Assembly: GCA_003584705.1 (NCBI GenBank)
Contig: AP018536.1
Location: 2,728,001 to 2,792,000 of the forward strand
DNA: 64,000 nucleotides
Direction: 5' to 3'
Source of the DNA: Lachnospiraceae bacterium GAM79
Lineage (GTDB): Bacteria > Bacillota > Clostridia > Lachnospirales > Lachnospiraceae
Of the stretch, positions 52,075-60,502 are shown one piece after another. Position numbers and translations under genes: made by a program. Each line of letters starts with the position of its first letter. Position 1 is the stretch's first letter. Below the pieces are notes generated by a model. That model made no database searches. It was not told the origin of the DNA and worked only from the letters and a program-made list of their open reading frames with translations.

Positions 52075-53781
52075 TTAATCTCTGCGTAATGTAAATTTGC
52101 CTACCACTTCATTTAAGGAATATGCCTGTGCCGACAATTCCTCGCTGGTTGCAGAAGATTCCTCCGCAGATGCGGAATTGGATTGTACGACCTCCGAAAT
52201 CTGAGTCACCCCCACTTCTGCCTGTTCCATTGCCTGTGCCTGCGCTGTTGATTCTTCACTAAGTCTCCTGGAATCTGCTGCGATCTCCTTAACTCCGGTC
52301 ACAATCTGCTCCAGTGATTCCGCTGCCGCTTCAGCGGCCTGATTTCCCCTCTCAATTTCCTGCAGAGAGCCTTCGATCAGACTTCTGGTATCCACTGCGG
52401 ACTGTGCACTCTGTTCTGCCAGTTTGCGAATCTGTTCTGCCACAACAGCAAAGCCTCTTCCTGCTTCCCCAGCTCTGGCAGCCTCGATTGCGGCATTCAA
52501 TGACAGCAGGTTGGTCTGACTGGCAATGTCTTCGATTTCTGCAATAATATTCTGAATCTTTTTGGACGTATCGTTGATTCGATCCATCTCTTCCATAAGA
52601 GATTTCATCTGTGCATGTCCGGCATCCGCCTGCTGTGCATAATTTTCCGCCTTCCGGGTGGTCTTCTGCAATTCACCCGCCGTACGGTTCACTGCATCCG
52701 CGATATTTGTAATCGTTGCTGTCAGTTCCTCCACCGAACCTGCCTGATCGGTAGCTCCCTCCGCAAGGGACTGGGCAGATTCTGCCAGATTCTCAGCGCC
52801 GGCTGATACCTGTTTTGCAGCTTCTTCTACCTGATGCAGCGTACCGTTCATCTGGCGGTTCATTTTACGCATGGCATCCTTCAATGCCACAAACTGTCCT
52901 ACATATTTATCCTCAATCTTAGTGCCGATAGCATAATTTCCCTCTGCCATCTGTCCCAGAAGTTCTCCGGCATCCGTAATGATCATATCCAGATCCGATG
53001 CCATCCCCTTTGCCACCTGTATCATATAAGAAATCTCATCTTCCGTTGCACACTCCGGAAATGCGCTGTTTAAATCTCCCTGTGCGAAGGTCTGCAGACG
53101 ATCTGCCAATGCTATCATGGGCTTTTCTATGTCTTGCGCTATTTTTCGTCCCAGGATCACCGAACTCCAGAAAGAAACCACAACGATTGCCAGGATCACC
53201 AACAGCATAATCCGTTCCATTGCCCGCAGATCCGCTTCCGCACGGTCACCTTTCTGCACGCACAGGTTCATCAGTTCAACGAATTCTGCATAAATCTGTT
53301 CATATTGAGCCGTCAAATCTGTCGTATCCAGTTCCTGCGCTTCCAGATAACCATCCGCATCATCCGAAGTTGCCAATTCCAAGATTCGTGCATCCAGCTC
53401 CCAATAGCCGTCAAGTTCCGTCAAGACCGCATTGTAAGCTTCTCTTCCCTCGGAGAATTTGAGTGTTCTGCTCAATTCATCCATATAAGTTTCGAATGCC
53501 TCTTTCTTCTGGTCATGCAGAGCTGTCTGCTTTTCGATCACAGCTTCATCATCATACCCGACCACTGCGCGCAATGCACTTCTACTCTCCGAAAAAGCGG
53601 TCATCGCCTTACCGATATCTCCTTGTGTAAAACCATACCGGTTTAATGCCTTTTCATACTGTGTCGCTGCGATCAGAAGCGCTCCGATTCCAATGATTGA
53701 AGCTACCGCTCCAATTACCGCCACTTTTGCGAATCCCTTTGTCAATCGTTTCTTAATACCCTGTTGCTTTTGTGTTGCCAT
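52075..53781 (-). CDS. Methyl-accepting chemotaxis protein
   Basis: 568 residues from the ATG at 53781 (AAGGGGGAAC upstream). A membrane segment at about 20-42, a four-helix-type extracytoplasmic sensor (about 45-185), a second segment (about 190-212, [20 protein letters not shown]), HAMP, and the long signalling coiled coil with the CheA/CheW-binding tip [20 protein letters not shown]. No C-terminal NWETF-type CheR tether is seen. No other chemotaxis or flagellar gene is in the window. Confidence 0.95.
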   Translation of the reverse strand: MATQKQQGIKKRLTKGFAKVAVIGAVASIIGIGALLIAATQYEKALNRYGFTQGDIGKAMTAFSESRSALRAVVGYDDEAVIEKQTALHDQKKEAFETYMDELSRTLKFSEGREAYNAVLTELDGYWELDARILELATSDDADGYLEAQELDTTDLTAQYEQIYAEFVELMNLCVQKGDRAEADLRAMERIMLLVILAIVVVSFWSSVILGRKIAQDIEKPMIALADRLQTFAQGDLNSAFPECATEDEISYMIQVAKGMASDLDMIITDAGELLGQMAEGNYAIGTKIEDKYVGQFVALKDAMRKMNRQMNGTLHQVEEAAKQVSAGAENLAESAQSLAEGATDQAGSVEELTATITNIADAVNRTAGELQKTTRKAENYAQQADAGHAQMKSLMEEMDRINDTSKKIQNIIAEIEDIASQTNLLSLNAAIEAARAGEAGRGFAVVAEQIRKLAEQSAQSAVDTRSLIEGSLQEIERGNQAAEAAAESLEQIVTGVKEIAADSRRLSEESTAQAQAMEQAEVGVTQISEVVQSNSASAEESSATSEELSAQAYSLNEVVGKFTLRRD

Positions 53782-53961
53782 ATATCGTTCCCCCTTGTTA
53801 TTTATAAAAAATGCGACAATTTGTATTTTCATGTAAATTGTAGCACTTTCTGTTTTCCTCTTCAACTGCACAAAGGTATGATATCCTGTTCCTTGTAGAA
53901 AAACTTTTTGTGATTACACCAAGGGATAACTAATCATGGAGAAAGATGTTGGAGGATATAC

Positions 53962-54102
53962 ATGAAAAAACTTATGATCGACCGGCTACCGGAGAACACA
54001 TTCGCGAAAAAAGAAACCTGTTGGGCTTCATGCAGGACGAGATGGCTGGAAAAACAGAAGAAAACGGATACTTCGGGTAAACCGCCGAAGTATCCGCTAT
54101 TT
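53962..54102 (+). pseudogene. Remnant of an Xre-type regulator gene
   Basis: One frame reads GEHIREKRNLLGFMQDEMAG, the start of an HTH_3 domain (compare IREKRNLLGLTQEELA), then ends at a stop within about 40 codons. A second frame starts at ATG 53962 with GGAGG six bases upstream and yields a 47-residue peptide with two Cys that runs into the terminator stem. The domain is cut short, so I call it a remnant. It fills the spacer between the receptor and glycosyltransferase genes. Confidence 0.45.
54065..54096 (-). terminator. Terminator after the glycosyltransferase gene
   Basis: CGGATACTTCGG and CCGAAGTATCCG pair around an eight-base loop, followed on the minus strand by TTTTCTTCTGTTTTT. Confidence 0.9.
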
Positions 54103-54125
54103 TGACTATGTTAAACAATTCCGTT

Positions 54126-55154
54126 CTAATTAAATCCGAACAATTTCTGGCAGATCTTATATCCCTCTACCGAAATCTTCCGTCCGCCTCTTCCGGGCAG
54201 GTTCATGGTACCGCCCATAATGCCGTTACGCATCCACAGATACAGGCGTTTGTCTTTTCCTTTCAGGTACTCCCACAGTTCTTTCTTTTTCTCCAGATGT
54301 TCTGTGGTACCGGAGCGGATCAACAGTACGGAAGATACTGTCATGATAATCTCCAGATAGTTGCGCATGTACTGGTACAGACGTCGGTTTTTCACCAGTT
54401 CCGACTTTCTGCCCACCAGATAATCAATCATCAGCTTCGTCACTCGGATCTGCTGGTCGATGCGGGAGATCATCACGGTCTCATTCACCGACTGATCCTG
54501 TCTTCCTATATAATATCTGTAGAAATTCACATCCAGATAATACATATTCTTCACATAAGGAAGCGGTTCAAATACATACAGGTTGTCCACATAGAAGGTG
54601 TGCTCCGGAAGCTTCAGTCCACATTCCTGTAACAGTCTGGTACGGAAGATCACGGAGTGCATCAGTATGTAATGGCCCTTCAGAAAATGATGGCAGTCCG
54701 TCCAGGTGAACATCTTCTCCACCGGCAGGATATGACGGTACTGGATCACCTTTTTGCGGCGCTCGCCTTCTTTTTCATAGACATAGTTGCTGATGAGCAT
54801 ATCCAACGCCCGACCGCCGCCGGCCAGTTCTCTGAGAGTATCCAGGATCTTAAAATATGCATCCTGCTTCACCCAGTCATCACTATCCACTACTTTAAAA
54901 TATAGTCCCGTGGCATTGGCGATTCCGGTGTTCACAGCAGAACCATGTCCGCCGTTCTCCTTATGAATAGCACGCACAATCGTAGGAAACTGTGCTTCAT
55001 ATTCGTCTGCAATCTCTGCGGTACGGTCTTTGGTAGAACCGTCATCGATGATCAGGATCTCCACATCCTCTCCGCCGATCAGCAGGGAATCAATGCATTT
55101 TCTCATATACTTTTCAGAATTGTAACAGGGAATTGCTATGGAAAGTAATTTCAT
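54126..55154 (-). CDS. Family 2 glycosyltransferase
   Basis: 342 residues. GT-A fold start LSIAIPCYNSEKYMRKCIDS, nucleotide-sugar region LIIDDGSTKDRTAE, the DxD-like motif VVDSDDWVKQD near residue 92, and a polar C-terminus without membrane helices. Such enzymes add sugars to cell-wall or capsule precursors at the inner membrane face. Acceptor and donor cannot be told. The gene follows mutY by 31 bp on the same strand. Confidence 0.9.
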   Translation of the reverse strand: MKLLSIAIPCYNSEKYMRKCIDSLLIGGEDVEILIIDDGSTKDRTAEIADEYEAQFPTIVRAIHKENGGHGSAVNTGIANATGLYFKVVDSDDWVKQDAYFKILDTLRELAGGGRALDMLISNYVYEKEGERRKKVIQYRHILPVEKMFTWTDCHHFLKGHYILMHSVIFRTRLLQECGLKLPEHTFYVDNLYVFEPLPYVKNMYYLDVNFYRYYIGRQDQSVNETVMISRIDQQIRVTKLMIDYLVGRKSELVKNRRLYQYMRNYLEIIMTVSSVLLIRSGTTEHLEKKKELWEYLKGKDKRLYLWMRNGIMGGTMNLPGRGGRKISVEGYKICQKLFGFN

Positions 55155-55184
55155 ATCGCTGTCCTTTCTTCACTATCTTGTTGT

Positions 55185-56354
55185 TCACTGTCCTGGATCG
55201 TTCTCTCGGGCCCCCAGTTTCATGTTCAATCCCTTCGCATAGACTGCAAACGCGGAAGGAATGGGATATTTCTCCCTTGTCTCCGAAGGTTCAATATAGA
55301 TCCAGTCTGCTGAATCCGGGCCTTCACGCTTCGGTGCCAGTTCATCCACACGGATCAGATATCCTTTCATATGCCATTCTCTATGGGAAAAAATATGTTT
55401 TGCATCCTCAAGGGGCTGGATCCGGAGTACCTGCAACCCGTTCTCCGCCAGATATTCCTTGACCTCCTCCGCGGTATGATATCCCTTCATCGAAGGGAAT
55501 TCATACATACCGGCCAGCAGACCTTTCGCCGGACGCTTATGCAATGCCGCCAGCTCCGCATCCCGGATAATGAGGATCGTCTTCTCCTCCACCGTGCGTT
55601 CTTTTGCTTTGGCTTTGTTCGGATATTGCAGCTGTGTACCGTCCGCATATGCCAGACATATCTGCTGTAGGGGACATTCCTCACAGTGCGGAGCCCCGTT
55701 GGGAATACATACACAGGCACCGATTTCCATCATAGCCTGGTTGAAATCTCCCGGCCTGTCTGTAGGAATGACCTCCCACAGATCCTTTTCCACAGCCTTT
55801 TTTACTTTATCCTCAGAGATACAGCGTTCATCCTTGCGGACTCTTGCAATGACTCTCAGAACATTGCCGTCCACCGCCGGATTGGGCTTGCCGTAAGCAA
55901 TAGAGGATACCGCCCCAGCCGTATAGCTGCCGATTCCTTTTAATTTTAATAACTCCTCATAAGAATCCGGCATGACTCCGCCATAATCTTCCATGATCTG
56001 GATGGCTGCTTTCTGCAGATTCCGTACCCGGTTATAATATCCCAGGCCCTCCCAAAGCTTTAACAGCACCTCTTCCGGGGCCTGCGCAAGCGCAGCAATA
56101 TCCGGCAACGTCTCCATAAAGCGCTGGAAATAGGGCTTTACCGCTTCCACTCTGGTCTGCTGCAGCATGATCTCAGAGACCCATACGCGGTAGGGAGCAG
56201 GATCCTCTCTCCAGGGAAGGATCCTACGGTTATTATCATACCATTTTAAAAGTGGTTTGGGAATCGCCCGAAGGTCACCTTTCCTAAAGATTTCCTTAAC
56301 ATCCGTTAAATTTTCATTGTATTTATCCATAGAGTCTACCGCAGACGGTTGCAT
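55185..56354 (-). CDS. mutY: A/G-specific adenine glycosylase MutY
   Basis: 389 residues. Catalytic Glu in SEIMLQQTRVEAV, the helix-hairpin-helix LKGIGSYTAGAVSSIAYG with Asp in AVDGNVLR, the 4Fe-4S cysteines in CIPNGAPHCEECPLQQIC, and a C-terminal NUDIX-like domain that reads 8-oxoG. It removes adenine opposite 8-oxoguanine. The start ATG at 56354 overlaps the end of the DUF1653 gene and has GGAG eight bases upstream. Confidence 0.96.
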   Translation of the reverse strand: MQPSAVDSMDKYNENLTDVKEIFRKGDLRAIPKPLLKWYDNNRRILPWREDPAPYRVWVSEIMLQQTRVEAVKPYFQRFMETLPDIAALAQAPEEVLLKLWEGLGYYNRVRNLQKAAIQIMEDYGGVMPDSYEELLKLKGIGSYTAGAVSSIAYGKPNPAVDGNVLRVIARVRKDERCISEDKVKKAVEKDLWEVIPTDRPGDFNQAMMEIGACVCIPNGAPHCEECPLQQICLAYADGTQLQYPNKAKAKERTVEEKTILIIRDAELAALHKRPAKGLLAGMYEFPSMKGYHTAEEVKEYLAENGLQVLRIQPLEDAKHIFSHREWHMKGYLIRVDELAPKREGPDSADWIYIEPSETREKYPIPSAFAVYAKGLNMKLGARENDPGQ

Positions 56355-56986
56355 TCGAACTTCTCCATGGTGAGCAGGCAGTTCTTCAATTCTTCATAAC
56401 GCTCTTCCGGCTCACCGTCATTTACTTCAATATCACAGGAAATCGCCATGGTCGTGATCATCTCGTTGGTGATACGATGGTGCAGTCCTGCCAGAATATT
56501 TAGCTTCTCCTCGTAGGAATCCGCATCCAGAAATTCCAGTACCAACGGATCCAGTGCGGGCTCTTCATCTTCTGCGGGGGAAACCGGTGCTATTGTTGTC
56601 TGTGCCGCGGTTGCCGTTGCCTGTGCTGCTATGTTCTGCGCCACAATCGGCGTTGCCTGGGCTGCTGCGGGTTGGGACGCGGTCACCGTTGTCTGCGTTG
56701 ATACGGGGTGCTCCACACCTGCTGCCTCCGTCTCACGAATCTGTCTGTCCGCATCCGTTCCCTGTAATTCAAACCGAAAACGCTGTGTCACCTCAGGGTA
56801 TCTCTGACGATCCACTTCTCCGGTAAACATGACAAGGGGCCTTGCATAGGTCTTGAAATCTCCATACAAAGCCTGATAAATCACCAGCTGTTCTCCGGTC
56901 TCTGAATGTTCCGCAATCGTTACGACCTGATACAGATTGCCCTTAAAATGCTTATATATCTCATGTGGTTTGGGAATAAATGTCAT
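56336..56986 (-). CDS. DUF1653-domain protein with Ala/Thr-rich linker
   Basis: 216 residues. The N-terminal ~75 are a DUF1653 domain (HEIYKHFKGNLYQVVTIAEH; LVIYQALYGDFKTYARPLVM), a small beta-barrel-like fold of unknown role. Residues about 95-140 are a low-complexity Ala/Thr/Gln stretch (AAAQATPIVAQNIAAQATAT). The C-terminal helical part (DADSYEEKLNILAGLHHRIT) ends DIEVNDGEPEERYEEL. Coupled to mutY by overlap, but a functional link to repair is speculative. Confidence 0.75.
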   Translation of the reverse strand: MTFIPKPHEIYKHFKGNLYQVVTIAEHSETGEQLVIYQALYGDFKTYARPLVMFTGEVDRQRYPEVTQRFRFELQGTDADRQIRETEAAGVEHPVSTQTTVTASQPAAAQATPIVAQNIAAQATATAAQTTIAPVSPAEDEEPALDPLVLEFLDADSYEEKLNILAGLHHRITNEMITTMAISCDIEVNDGEPEERYEELKNCLLTMEKFECNRLR

Positions 56987-57074
56987 CTGTCGTTCTCCTT
57001 TCCCATCGCTTCGTTTACTGTGGCATATGGTATCAGTATACCCCTTATTTCCAAAAAAGTCATGTAAATAGTCT

Positions 57075-57458
57075 CTAAAAATCTGTCAGCAGATATTCAT
57101 AAGAGACCGAATAATTGCCGCCTGCGTTGCAGGCCCGTGCCAGTTCTGCGCTCAATGCTCCCCGTTCCGTCTCACTCATGCTGTTGATCTTCTTATGATG
57201 AATGGTAAACGTATAATCCGGACTGCCGTCTTCTTCCAGTGCATAGGTCAGCGTCACGCCGCTGTTGCGATAACCGTTCTCATTCAGATACTGCTTCATA
57301 TCGCTCATCAGATGCTGTTCCTGTATCCGGTTCTCCATGCGCTGCGTCTCATCCCGGCTCTCGCTCTTCACGGTTGCGCCGATACATAATACAATGATCA
57401 GAATAAGTACTGCGGTAGTACTGTAAAATGCCACATTGGAAACGAACTGTCTTCTCAT
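57075..57458 (-). CDS. Small membrane-anchored protein, unknown
   Basis: 127 residues with one N-terminal membrane segment (about 9-30, VAFYSTTAVLILIIVLCIGA) and an extracytoplasmic domain of about 95 residues (QYLNENGYRNSGVTLTYALE; YTFTIHHKKINSMSETERGA). The pattern of a pre-pilin-like or sporulation-associated single-pass protein is possible, but no family is recognised. Good ribosome binding site (AGAGGT). Encoded between the NYN-GTPase and the DUF1653 gene. Confidence 0.6.
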   Translation of the reverse strand: MRRQFVSNVAFYSTTAVLILIIVLCIGATVKSESRDETQRMENRIQEQHLMSDMKQYLNENGYRNSGVTLTYALEEDGSPDYTFTIHHKKINSMSETERGALSAELARACNAGGNYSVSYEYLLTDF

Positions 57459-57565
57459 AACCCATACCTCTTTTTCTGCTTTTTGTGCTCAGGGTTCTGT
57501 CGGAAATCTTATTTTCCCGTCCTGACAGGTATAGATTACACTTTTTCAAGTCCAATAAAACTCCC

Positions 57566-60247
57566 TTATTTAAAATATTCGGCACCTGCTGCCTCTACCG
57601 CTGCTTTCAGCCCCAGTGCGGACATTCTGGTGGCACCGTTGCCCCAGATGATCATCTGTTCCAGTGCATCGGAGGTTGCCACCGTCACCCGGTATTTCTG
57701 CGGCTTCGCCCCCAGCTGATGGGTCGTGCGCTCGATATACTGGTCTGCAGTCTCCGCTTCTTTTGTATAGACTACTTCTATATTATGATATTTCATGGTG
57801 GAGCCGGGATTGTCCTTCACCTTGTAGGCATCGTAGACCAGGATCAGGCGACAGCCCTGATATCCCTGATAGTTACACAGAATATCCATCAGTTTGTCCC
57901 TGGCACTGTCCAGATTGATCTTCGCCAGCTCCCGCAGTTCCGGCCAGGCAAAAATAATGTTATAACCGTCCACCAGAAGGTATTCCTCCGGTTTTTCCTG
58001 CGGTACGACCTTCCGCATACCGGTGTCACCGGCACTTCCCGCCAAGCTGCCCGTATAACTGCCACGGTTTCCGGAAGAAGTATGGTATCTGCGGAATCTG
58101 TGGGGATCCTCCGCCTTTTTCCCATAAGTCTGGCGGAAGATCTCTTCGATCTCTTCCTGAGAAATAATCCGCTCTACACCACCCCCGGTCTGACGAATAG
58201 CGCCCTGCTGCCTGTTTACTGCCTGCAGTCCCGCATCCGAAATGCCGTCCGCATCTTTGGTTCCTTCCTTCTCCGGCTTCCAGTTGCTCTCCACATGGGC
58301 ATATTCTGGCACCTGGTCCCAGGACACCTGAAAACCGGCACCATGAGCGCAGAATACCGATCCGGTGGGGTTGACCACATCCGCTTCCGGATCATAGCCG
58401 ATCTCTGCCATTACCTCCTCCGGATTATGGCAGGGTTCATATCCCTTCAGTGTGCAGGACAAACGCCCATGACCCTTGGTATAAGATGCCACCTCTTTTC
58501 CATAATCTCCCATGGAAGCCACGGGAACACTTCCCGTCAGCACACTGTTATTGCCTTCTGTCTCCGGTGCTTCAAAGCTTCCGTTCATCCTCGTGATATC
58601 CGACATGGCTCTGCCAAGATTCTCTGTAGGCACCTCCAGTCGGAAGGAAAACCATGGTTCTAAGAGAATGCTCTTTCCGCTGCGCATCCCCTGACGTACT
58701 GCACGGTAAGTGGCCTGTCGGAAATCTCCGCCCTCTGTATGTTTGGTGTGGGCTTTTCCGGCAATCAGCAATATCCGCAGATCCGTGAGTTCGGAACCGG
58801 TCAGCACACCCACATGACGTTTTTCCTCCAGATGCGTCAGGATCAGCCGCTGCCAGTTACGGTCCAGCATGTCCTCGCTGCACAGAGAGGCAAATTGCAA
58901 TCCACTGCCCCGCTCCCCGGGCTCCAGCAACAGATGTACCTCCGCATAATGACGCAGGGGTTCAAAATGCCCGATGCCTTCCACCGGCTCCGCCAGAGTT
59001 TCCTTGTATACAATGCTTCCCGCATCGAATTCCACTTCCAGACCGAAGCGCTCCCACAGGATATTTTTGAGGATTTCCATCTGCACCTGTCCCATGACCT
59101 GCATATGGATTTCCCTGTTTTCCTCCTGCCACAACACATGCAGCTGCGGTTCTTCCTCTTCCAGCTGGCGTAGTTTCCCCAGTGCCACGACAGGATCCAC
59201 CTCCGGAGGGAGCAGTAGTCTGTAAGTCAGCACCGGTTCCAGTATCGGCGTGGAGTTCTCACTTTCATAGCCCAGTCCCTGCCCGGCGAAAGTCTTCGTA
59301 AGTCCCGTGACCGCACAGACCTCACCGGCTTTCACCGTATCCACTGCCTCATAGCTTCCGCCATTATACAGACGCAGCTGGTCGCATTTTTCCTCCCAGA
59401 TTTCCTCTCCTGCACCGCTTCTGCTGTTTTCCACCGGCATTTTAACCCGCAGACTTCCTCCGGTGACCTTCAAATACGACAATCTGATTCCTGCGTTATC
59501 CCTGCCGATCTTATAAACCCGGGCTCCGAAGTCCTCCGGATATTCCGGCTGGGGCAGATACGCATTCAATCCGTCTAACAGCTCTATAATTCCCCATTGT
59601 TTCAAGGCGGAGCCGAAAAAGCAGGGGAACAGCTTACGCTCCGCCACAGTATCCGATATGTTTTCCGCCGACAGTTCTCCGGTTTCCAGATATTCTTCCA
59701 TCAAGGCTTCACTACACATGGCCGCATGTTCCAGCTCTGTTTCCCGTTCTCCTTCATTGTCCCCAGGCTGCAGCAGTTTTCCCACGGATGTAATATTGCT
59801 ATCCAGCTTTTTCTGTAGCTCCGTCAGTACTTTTTCCGGATCCGTCCCCGGTTGATCCATCTTGTTTACAAATAAAAATACCGGCACTTCATATCTTTTT
59901 AACAGCCGCCACAGCGTATGTACATCTCCTTGCACTCCATCGCTTCCGTCGATGACTAGAACCGCCGCATCCAGTACCTGCAGCGTCCGTTCCATTTCCG
60001 CAGAGAAATCCACATGTCCCGGGGTGTCTAACAGTGTGATATCCACATCTTTCCACCGGATTCTCGCCTGTTTGGAGAAAATGGTGATTCCTCTTTTCCG
60101 TTCCATGTCCCCATTATCCAGAAAAGCATCTCCGTGATCCACTCTTCCGGCCCTTTCTATGACACCACAGGCACATAAAAGGCTTTCTGCCAATGTTGTC
60201 TTCCCGGCATCCACATGTGCCAGGATCCCAACGATACTTTTTTTCAT
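57566..60247 (-). CDS. TetM/EF-G-like ribosomal GTPase fused to Rae1/YacP-type NYN nuclease
   Basis: 893 residues; TetM/TetO proteins have about 640. Residues 1-~640 follow the ribosomal-protection layout: G1 AHVDAGKTT, switch text GDMERKRGITIFSKQ, G3 DTPGHVD, G4 NKMDQ, and EF-G domains III-V. About 640-753 is a polar linker. Residues 754-893 are a NYN (PIN-like) domain closely patterned on YacP/Rae1: LLVDGYNIIFAWPEL, RLILVYDAYKVKDN, ETADQYIERTTHQLG and VTVATSDALEQMII keep the acidic metal-binding residues. Rae1 of B. subtilis cuts mRNA in the ribosomal A site, where TetM also binds. The fusion suggests GTPase-delivered A-site cleavage or ribosome rescue. GGAAGGATAGG precedes the ATG. Confidence 0.9.
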   Translation of the reverse strand: MKKSIVGILAHVDAGKTTLAESLLCACGVIERAGRVDHGDAFLDNGDMERKRGITIFSKQARIRWKDVDITLLDTPGHVDFSAEMERTLQVLDAAVLVIDGSDGVQGDVHTLWRLLKRYEVPVFLFVNKMDQPGTDPEKVLTELQKKLDSNITSVGKLLQPGDNEGERETELEHAAMCSEALMEEYLETGELSAENISDTVAERKLFPCFFGSALKQWGIIELLDGLNAYLPQPEYPEDFGARVYKIGRDNAGIRLSYLKVTGGSLRVKMPVENSRSGAGEEIWEEKCDQLRLYNGGSYEAVDTVKAGEVCAVTGLTKTFAGQGLGYESENSTPILEPVLTYRLLLPPEVDPVVALGKLRQLEEEEPQLHVLWQEENREIHMQVMGQVQMEILKNILWERFGLEVEFDAGSIVYKETLAEPVEGIGHFEPLRHYAEVHLLLEPGERGSGLQFASLCSEDMLDRNWQRLILTHLEEKRHVGVLTGSELTDLRILLIAGKAHTKHTEGGDFRQATYRAVRQGMRSGKSILLEPWFSFRLEVPTENLGRAMSDITRMNGSFEAPETEGNNSVLTGSVPVASMGDYGKEVASYTKGHGRLSCTLKGYEPCHNPEEVMAEIGYDPEADVVNPTGSVFCAHGAGFQVSWDQVPEYAHVESNWKPEKEGTKDADGISDAGLQAVNRQQGAIRQTGGGVERIISQEEIEEIFRQTYGKKAEDPHRFRRYHTSSGNRGSYTGSLAGSAGDTGMRKVVPQEKPEEYLLVDGYNIIFAWPELRELAKINLDSARDKLMDILCNYQGYQGCRLILVYDAYKVKDNPGSTMKYHNIEVVYTKEAETADQYIERTTHQLGAKPQKYRVTVATSDALEQMIIWGNGATRMSALGLKAAVEAAGAEYFK

Positions 60248-60400
60248 GCTTATCCTATCCTTCCAATACCAGCATCATCCTGCAGGCACGTATAAAACGT
60301 TTTTTCTATTATAAAGAATACTATATCCATGAGCATTTTCCAACTGTTTTGTATTTCCAGATACCGTTTGCAAATCCGGTGGACAGTAGGATATAATGTA

Positions 60401-60448
60401 ATGAGCCTCAAGGAAAAACAAGCGGCTGCGAATGGGGCGGTGAATTAA
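60401..60448 (+). pseudogene. Possible host gene start truncated by element insertion
   Basis: An ATG with AGGA nine bases upstream opens MSLKEKQAAANGAVN and then hits a stop as the sequence style changes. The opening resembles that of TetR-type regulators. It is divergent from the GTPase gene. It may mark the left junction of the integrative element, with the rest of the gene beyond the right edge of the window. Confidence 0.3.
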
Positions 60449-60458
60449 GAAAACATTT

Positions 60459-60502
60459 TAGCAAGGAACGGTGTAGCTAAACGGCTATGCCGTTCTTTGC
60501 TG
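60459..60502 (-). terminator. Hairpin overlapping the recombinase stop codon
   Basis: GCAAAGAACGG and CCGTTCCTTGC pair on the minus strand around an 18-nt loop that contains the inner inverted repeat TAGCCGTTTAGCTA. The stem includes the recombinase stop (60485-60487). It could be the element's terminal inverted structure as well as a terminator. Confidence 0.55.

Noticed and set aside
57566..60247. Acquired tetracycline resistance gene
   Set aside because: The GTPase is divergent, carries a NYN domain, and sits in a chromosomal context without resistance-gene neighbours; protection is not implied.
60392..60397. TATAAT as a promoter reading into the element
   Set aside because: It falls only three bases before an ATG and forms the spacer of an AGGA ribosome binding site, so promoter function is doubtful.
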